From Puffinus mauretanicus (lineage: Eukaryota; Chordata; Aves; Procellariiformes; Procellariidae): a stretch of 64,000 bases of DNA. Location: assembly GCA_023333565.1 (NCBI GenBank), contig JAJKFH010002646.1, forward strand, positions 1,984,001 to 2,048,000. The letters are read 5' to 3'. The position numbers and the translations under genes are program-made. Below are positions 61,301-64,000 of this stretch, in pieces; position 1 is the first letter of the stretch; each line of letters opens with the position of its first letter. Under the pieces are notes generated by a model. It was given only the letters and a program-made list of their open reading frames with translations. It was not told where the DNA came from and searched no databases.

Positions 61301-62523
61301 TCTTGAAAGTTCAGCAGGGGAGTAGCAGGGGAAGGGTTCAAAGACACAGAGGTCCAGCCTACTGCCGCTGCTAGGATCCTGCTCTTTACAAGCCTCAGAG
61401 CACACAGTGTCCGTGACTCACTCTCTCACATCCCCGCAGAACTAGAGGATGGTACTAAACCAGCCATATTAAAAAGCCTGTGAAGGCCTCACCAGAAATC
61501 TTTGCACAGCGTAGGAACCTTGACCCAAATGGACTGAAGCAAAATTCTTACTTCCCCCCTCTCCACTAGATACAAATACAGATTACAGAGAAAGGAATGG
61601 AGGGGAGTAAAACCAGCCTACCATCCTAACGATTCCAGCAACATCAAATAGATCAAAAGAACAGCATGATCTACTAAAAAAACACCCCCAAAAACCACCA
61701 ACCAAAAAAACAACAGACCAAACCACCCACAGCAATCAAGAAATCATTGTGAACTTCTATGCACCTGAAATCCACATATATTTTTCTAACTGCTCACACT
61801 GGGCAATGATGACAGCATCAACTACCTTTCCTCTCATTTCAGGTTAAAATGTGAAATAGAAATTGCATTTTTGTTAAAATACTCAAAATAAGTCTTGCTT
61901 TTAAAATTAAAGTGACAGACCACAATCTGAAGCAGGAACTTCTATATTCCTTTATAGGCAATTACCTTACTTGCTGTAAACAATGCATTTGCCATATGTT
62001 CAGACATCATCCCAGCCTGCAAAAATACTCAAAGAAACCAAATACAGGTATACATATTTTCAAGCCCTAACCACCATTTTTCATTTTCCACCTCCGCATT
62101 TCCACAAATTTGTTTTATTGTACATATAAAAATCTTACATTTGCCCCTGAAAGACCTTAAATCCACTAAGTTCAAGTCTTTGAGCCGGACCTCTTTCTTT
62201 TTCTGCCAAGAATCTGGAGTTTCTTTTCTGGTTGCCAATAATTATTCTGTTCCTGTAGACAAAGACGTAAATCCGTGCTGTTCTCCATTTAGATTTGTCT
62301 TTAAAAATTCCATGGGGACTTCAGGGGAAAACTTTCCATTCGGTTTGTCTCTGGAGTTTCCTGAACTGACAGTTCAGACATCAATTTGTCTTTAATATTC
62401 TTCATTTTTGATACTTTTTCTCCCCCACTTGGAAAAGCTTAGCAGTTCATAGAAAAATCTTACCAGATATTTTCCATTGAACTTCTTTTGTCCTCCGAGT
62501 TTCAGTCCTGCTGCCTTCCTATC
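31246..62523 (-). CDS. Unrecognised multi-exon gene, C-terminal part (16 proposed exons)
   Basis: I do not recognise this gene. Proposed minus-strand exons: 62464-62523, 61966-62016, 60491-60612, 58315-58375, 57703-57766, 57323-57423, 56670-56804, 55929-56089, 52145-52251, 51518-51731, 45384-45438, 37213-37263, 35489-35649, 32541-32590, 31639-31751, 31246-31302. Total is 1563 nt, 520 residues plus stop. Each exon has AG and GT borders, each is open in the frame its neighbours require, and phases chain without a break (0,0,2,0,1,0,0,2,1,2,0,0,2,1,0). The product is rich in Leu, Ile and Phe with many helix-like amphipathic stretches (for example [20 protein letters not shown]), suggesting an all-helical HEAT/ARM-type fold; this is inference. 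The gene is tandem with OGFRL1, same strand, with 2.4 kb between its stop and the OGFRL1 start codon. The 5' end is probably beyond 64000. Exons may be missing, notably between 45.4 and 37.2 kb. No gene name is justified. Confidence 0.7.
31639..31751 (-). CDS. Unnamed gene, proposed exon 15
   Basis: Encodes [20 protein letters not shown] then [17 protein letters not shown]. Acceptor TTTGATTGAAACAG, donor GTAACT, phase 1 in and 0 out. Confidence 0.65.
32541..32590 (-). CDS. Unnamed gene, proposed exon 14
   Basis: Encodes [16 protein letters not shown]. Acceptor TTCACCATAG, donor GTAAAA, phase 2 in, 1 out. Small, supported mainly by exact phase agreement with both neighbours. Confidence 0.55.
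35489..35649 (-). CDS. Unnamed gene, proposed exon 13
   Basis: Encodes [38 protein letters not shown] and [15 protein letters not shown]. Strong acceptor (CGCTTTTATATCTCAG), donor GTGGTG, phase 0 in, 2 out. Convincing coding character. Confidence 0.7.
37213..37263 (-). CDS. Unnamed gene, proposed exon 12
   Basis: Encodes [17 protein letters not shown]. Acceptor GGGGATTTTTTTAG, strong donor GTAAGGAT, phase 0 at both ends. Alone it resembles a signal peptide, but the acceptor before GTT-ATG and the phase match make it internal. Confidence 0.6.
39955..41181 (-). mobile_element. Deleted provirus remnant: full LTR, short internal part, partial second LTR
   Basis: In element sense (minus) a 549-bp LTR (40633-41181) is followed by about 585 bp of internal sequence (40049-40632) and then the start of a second LTR (39955-40048). 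The two LTR starts align over the stretch TTACCAACACTG..TTTAGCCACA and GTTAACTCCAT/ATTAACTCCAT. Almost all gag, pol and env space is missing, and the second LTR is truncated. A motif TGGCACCCGA lies just inside the first LTR and could be a degenerate primer binding site. No intact retroviral gene was seen. Confidence 0.7.
42010..42579 (+). mobile_element. Solo LTR of the same family, plus orientation
   Basis: 570 bp from TGTCCTGGTTTCGGCTGGG to ACCATGACA. TGACGTCA at 42250-42257 and TATATAAAG at 42265-42273 form the core promoter. It is the best preserved copy for reading the family ends. No clean 5-bp target duplication (flanks AACAT and CATGG). It lies 0.83 kb from, and inverted relative to, the LTR at 40633-41181. 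Confidence 0.85.
42250..42273 (+). promoter_or_regulatory. LTR core promoter: CRE palindrome plus TATA box
   Basis: TGACGTCA (consensus CREB/ATF site) followed 7 bp later by TATATAAAG. The same pair occurs in the LTRs at 0.5 and 59.3 kb; in the 40.9 kb copy the CRE is lost. Confidence 0.7.
42580..44271. other. Intronic stretch, nothing firm
   Basis: Between a solo LTR and a CR1 fragment. About 43940-44010 has weak similarity to about 50060-50120, possibly another old repeat. No exon recognised. Confidence 0.5.
44272..44840 (-). mobile_element. CR1 LINE 3' fragment
   Basis: Minus orientation. The plus strand begins with the CR1 3' end inverted (CATAGAATCATAGAATCATT) and TTGGAAGAGACCTTTAAGATC. 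The minus strand encodes the end of the CR1 ORF2 ([38 protein letters not shown]), matching the end of the larger copy at 49.5-49.8 kb. Truncated at its 5' end. Confidence 0.9.
45384..45438 (-). CDS. Unnamed gene, proposed exon 11
   Basis: Encodes [18 protein letters not shown]. Strong acceptor (TTTGTATTCTTGTAG), donor GTGATG, phase 2 in, 0 out. Joined to exon 10 it reads [16 protein letters not shown], a continuous helix-like stretch. Confidence 0.6.
45439..47419. other. Intronic stretch upstream of the CR1
   Basis: Contains a TG/TA microsatellite. No exon or defined element recognised. Confidence 0.5.
46084..46148 (+). repeat. TG/TA microsatellite
   Basis: Interrupted TG, TCTA and TA units (TATGTGTGTGTATC, then TATATAGATAGATG and TATATATACACA). 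Confidence 0.9.
47420..50051 (+). mobile_element. CR1 LINE, 5'-truncated, endonuclease and reverse transcriptase, defective
   Basis: Plus strand, antisense to the unnamed gene. The C-terminal endonuclease part (about 47440-47780, with [12 protein letters not shown] and ALVLMGDF) is followed by a frameshift near 47775, the linker frame 47777-48613 ending in a TAA, then the reverse-transcriptase frame from about 48620 to 49834. Visible RT motifs: [44 protein letters not shown] and FADNTKL (49163-49183); the last normally reads FADD. A second frameshift follows near 49834. The 3' end is the CR1 signature ATTCTATGATTCTATA at 50036-50051. About 2.6 kb of an element usually near 4.5 kb. The 5' breakpoint is approximate. 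Confidence 0.92.
48716..49834 (+). pseudogene. CR1 reverse transcriptase domain, inactive
   Basis: Longest open part of the CR1, 372 codons from an internal Met. It has the palm motifs listed for the element, but the second catalytic Asp of the FADD box is Asn (codon AAC at 49172-49174). The frame is cut off from the endonuclease part by a stop and frameshift and from its own C-terminus by a further frameshift. Non-functional. Confidence 0.9.
50052..51410. other. Intronic stretch downstream of the CR1
   Basis: A strong minus-strand acceptor (ATCTTCATTTTCAAG) at about 50827 precedes a short frame ending [12 protein letters not shown] and a stop; a possible alternative terminal exon, unproven. 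Otherwise nothing recognised. Confidence 0.4.
51411..51421 (-). terminator. Candidate intronic poly(A) signal of the unnamed gene
   Basis: AATAAAATAAA on the minus strand, about 95 bases after the in-frame TAG reached if exon 10 is not spliced. It would end a shorter transcript. Confidence 0.35.
51518..51731 (-). CDS. Unnamed gene, proposed exon 10
   Basis: Encodes a 70-codon segment with [20 protein letters not shown] and [18 protein letters not shown]. The acceptor is weak; a second AG would start the exon at 51710 in the same phase. Donor AAA then GTAGGC, phase 2 out. If the donor is not used, a TAG follows at once, and a doubled AATAAA motif lies about 95 bases on (51411-51421), so this could also be a terminal exon. 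Confidence 0.65.
52145..52251 (-). CDS. Unnamed gene, proposed exon 9
   Basis: Encodes [20 protein letters not shown] then [15 protein letters not shown]. Acceptor GTGAAATAG is weak; donor GTGAGA is good. Phase 2 in and 1 out. Confidence 0.6.
52252..54093. other. Intron of the unnamed gene, nothing recognised
   Basis: AT-rich, no repeats identified up to the 12-bp minisatellite. Confidence 0.5.
54094..54257 (+). repeat. 12-bp purine minisatellite
   Basis: About 12-13 nearly perfect copies of GAAAGGGAAGGA. Because the unit is a multiple of three, all frames stay open on both strands, giving repeated-peptide pseudo-ORFs that are not genes. Purine-only strand. Lies in the intron between proposed exons 8 and 9 of the unnamed gene. 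Confidence 0.97.
54408..54530 (+). repeat. G/T-rich low-complexity tract
   Basis: GTT units followed by runs of T separated by runs of three to six G. The complementary strand is A/C only. Same intron as the 12-bp minisatellite, 150 bp away. Confidence 0.9.
54531..55928. other. Intron of the unnamed gene, one possible exon-like frame
   Basis: The minus-strand frame at 55228-55455 includes [16 protein letters not shown], coding-like but without splice sites that fit the phase chain. CTGCTGACACAAAC occurs at about 55725 and 55768. Confidence 0.4.
55929..56089 (-). CDS. Unnamed gene, proposed exon 8
   Basis: Encodes [20 protein letters not shown], then [17 protein letters not shown] and a polar end. 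Acceptor AAGTGCTTACCAG, donor GTAGCA, phase 0 in, 2 out. Read-through of the donor gives an immediate in-frame TAG. Confidence 0.6.
56670..56804 (-). CDS. Unnamed gene, proposed exon 7
   Basis: Forty-five codons starting [18 protein letters not shown] and ending KICELETL. Very good acceptor (TTGCTCTTTCAG) and consensus donor (GTAAGTAA). Phase 0 at both ends. This was the clearest single exon and the entry point to the gene. Confidence 0.8.
57323..57423 (-). CDS. Unnamed gene, proposed exon 6
   Basis: Encodes [20 protein letters not shown] then [13 protein letters not shown]. Acceptor TATTCCTTTGGTGCAG, donor GTAAAT, phase 1 in and 0 out. Confidence 0.75.
57703..57766 (-). CDS. Unnamed gene, proposed exon 5
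   Basis: Encodes [20 protein letters not shown] and R, then the first base of a Gly codon. Acceptor CAGTCAGTCTGCAG, donor GTAAGA, phase 0 in and 1 out. Hydrophobic, helix-like. Confidence 0.7.
58315..58375 (-). CDS. Unnamed gene, proposed exon 4
   Basis: Encodes [20 protein letters not shown] after completing an Asn codon. Strong acceptor (GCTATTCTCCCTTAG), donor GTAAAA, phase 2 in and 0 out. It borders a small GC-rich patch at 58165-58300. Confidence 0.65.
58978..59475 (-). mobile_element. Solo LTR with perfect target duplication
   Basis: 498 bp, minus orientation, ends TGTCATGG and CCAGGACA. Flanked by CCCTT on both sides (58973-58977 and 59476-59480), proving insertion and later solo-LTR formation. 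TGACGTCA at 59270-59277, TATA-like motif at 59255-59262. It lies in the intron between proposed exons 3 and 4 of the unnamed gene. Confidence 0.9.
60491..60612 (-). CDS. Unnamed gene, proposed exon 3
   Basis: Forty codons, [20 protein letters not shown] then [20 protein letters not shown]. Acceptor TCATATTTTGGCCAG, donor GTACAG, phase 0 in, 2 out. The other two frames contain stops. Confidence 0.65.
61966..62016 (-). CDS. Unnamed gene, proposed exon 2
   Basis: Encodes [17 protein letters not shown]. Strong acceptor (GAGTATTTTTGCAG). Two donors five bases apart: AAG then GTAATT keeps the chain in phase; CAA then GTAAGG would not. It is open only in the required frame. Confidence 0.65.
62464..62523 (-). 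CDS. Unnamed gene, proposed exon 1 of the visible part
   Basis: Encodes [20 protein letters not shown]. Strong donor CTG then GTAAGA. The acceptor (CTTGGTTAG) is weak, so the 5' border is uncertain. Phase 0 at both ends. Confidence 0.5.
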
Positions 62524-63251
62524 CTAACCAAGCCATACTACACAGTGAGTTCACATAGCTCTAACCAAATCTCCGAGCTAAAGAGCAGCAAAGCCTCACT
62601 GAAGAGCATTTGGGCTAACACACACACATCTCTGCAGGAGAGAAAAACATTAAGTATAGGTGAAAACACACTGTCAGAATAAAGTTTGCCCCTGGAAGTA
62701 TCAGAAGATAGATCTTTGTTAGCAGTAGAGCTTGTGTCCCAAGGTGTAGTATCACCAAGCACCCCTCAGTTTGGGTACTTGCTGAGACTTTTAGAGCATG
62801 CAAACTTCAGCAATGCTGATCACAAAAGGCAGCTGACACTTTTCACTTTTAACAGGGAAAGTAGGTGATAAATACCCTAAGGAGAGCCCTTTCCTGGGGC
62901 CCGAGGGGAGGCACTGCAATGGTCATCAGAAGGGCTAGGATCTTCAGAAGTCAACATGACAGACTTCTAGCCATGAACAGGAGTGGCTGTGGGATTTTTC
63001 ATGAGCGTCAGGACTTTTCAGTGAAGCGCAGACAAGTTTGGTCACTCCTGTTTTTGCAAACCTATACGCTGTGACACACACCTACTCTGAGTGGCAACAG
63101 AGACAACTGGTTTTGTCACTTTTGATTTCAAAGGCTGTATGCTACGCACCATTACCCCAAGGCAATAAAACATGATCTATTTCAATCTAGATTTGATCTG
63201 CTCTTCCATGCAGGCAGCACAAAGCATATTGTAGTATTTCATCAATTAAAA

Positions 63252-63387
63252 TCATAGAATCATTGAATCATTTGGGTTAGAAAAGACCTTTAAGATCATC
63301 GAGTCCAACTGTAAATATTACACTGCCAAGTCCACCACTAAACTATGTCCCTAAGTGCCACATCTACACGTCTTTTAAATACCTCAC
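63252..63387 (-). mobile_element. Short CR1 LINE 3' end
   Basis: About 135 bp beginning ATCATAGAATCATTGAATC on the plus strand and running through GACCTTTAAGATCATCGAGT. It matches 44277-44410 closely, so both belong to related CR1 subfamilies. Non-coding 3' portion only. Confidence 0.88.
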
Positions 63388-63554
63388 ATTAAATTGCACG
63401 TAGTCAAGCTGCAAGATCTTAATTAGCAGCTCCATTAATATCAATGCAGTGAGTATGGTCACTGCTAAGGAAAAAAAAAAAAATCTACCACTGTGTATAT
63501 TTCATCTATACTTTGTGAACTAAGCATAATCTAGTGGCATCTTAACATCCTTAC

Positions 63555-63593
63555 AAAACTGTTTGCAAGCCATGCAAGTTGCACAAAGTTCAA
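63555..63593 (-). CDS. Possible further upstream exon of the unnamed gene
   Basis: LNFVQLAWLANSF between a modest acceptor (TTTGTAAATAG) and a good donor (GTAAGG), phase 0 at both ends, so compatible with the next exon. At 13 codons this could be chance. Confidence 0.25.
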
Positions 63594-64000
63594 CTATTTA
63601 CAAAGTTCACAGCTATAGAGAGCCATTTATTTCTAGGCAAGGAACAGAACATGAATTTCACAGAGCCTGGATTATTTCATTTGTCAGCATCAACCTATCC
63701 TTGCCCATCAGAGCTGAGTTATTTTAGCAATGCTTTTTCAGAACACCTGAGCCAGCAGGTGCTTTAGGCTATACAGAAAAAACTGGAGAAAGGCAGCCTT
63801 CAAATGATGCAAAGCCCAGAAGTCCTTAGTTGGTGGCAATGCTCAGTGTATTTCTGCTGAACTAAGTAATGAAACAGGGTCAGCTGGACCCTCCCGTAGC
63901 CTAAGACCCAGGGTCTCAGAAAGTGGGGCGAGGCTGGCTTGGAGCTGACTTCTGTGCTGCCATAGCTAGGCAGCTCTCAATATGCTGGCTGCCTGGGTAT

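Larger units (their letters stand above)
62524..64000. other. Upstream part, probably intronic
   Basis: Contains a CR1 3' end and perhaps one small exon (63555-63593). A strong minus-strand acceptor (CTCTCCTGCAG at 62632) leads into a frame that soon stops. Confidence 0.45.

Noticed and set aside
62464..62631. A longer 168-bp version of the first proposed exon with a very strong acceptor at 62632
   Set aside because: The frame needed at its donor contains several stops upstream; the other open frame hits a stop and cannot join exon 2. Only the 60-bp version is compatible.
62590..62631. CACACAC run read as a frameshift hotspot in a pseudogene exon
   Set aside because: Needs both a stop loss and a frameshift to rescue; simpler to treat the sequence as intronic.
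1..64000. tRNA, rRNA, snRNA genes and CRISPR arrays
   Set aside because: None recognised by eye; the genome type makes CRISPR irrelevant. A covariance-model scan would be needed to exclude degraded small RNA copies.

Overview
The window looks like nuclear DNA from a bird, probably neoavian. It holds CR1 LINE copies in several states of decay, solo LTRs of an avian-type endogenous retrovirus family, AT-rich introns, a GC-rich CpG-island promoter, and an intact vertebrate gene, OGFRL1. Nothing bacterial, phage or plasmid-like was seen.

Layout. 1-13.5 kb is intergenic DNA 3' of OGFRL1, with one solo LTR (221-808) and an old CR1 piece (about 1440-2640). OGFRL1 lies on the minus strand: start codon at 28867, stop at 19810, seven coding exons with matching splice phases, 495 residues. 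Its probable long 3'UTR reaches toward 13.48 kb, and its promoter lies in a CpG island (about 28.23-29.36 kb). An ancient LINE sits in intron 3.

From 31.2 to 62.5 kb, upstream of OGFRL1 and on the same strand, I find a series of short minus-strand exons that I do not recognise. Sixteen of them chain with compatible intron phases into one open frame of 520 residues, the C-terminal part of a helix- and leucine-rich protein whose 5' end is probably beyond the window. None of its exons is long enough to stand out as an ORF, which makes this the main discovery candidate here. Its introns hold a 2.6 kb CR1 with a damaged reverse transcriptase, a shorter CR1 3' end, a deleted provirus remnant, two further solo LTRs, a 12-bp minisatellite and a G/T-rich tract.

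The two genes are tandem (about 2.4 kb between the proposed stop of the first and the OGFRL1 start codon). From general knowledge of the human map, OGFRL1 lies between B3GAT2 and RIMS1, so this window should represent the OGFRL1-B3GAT2 interval, where I recall no coding gene in human. All exon calls are manual readings of splice signals and reading frames; no database search or alignment was possible.
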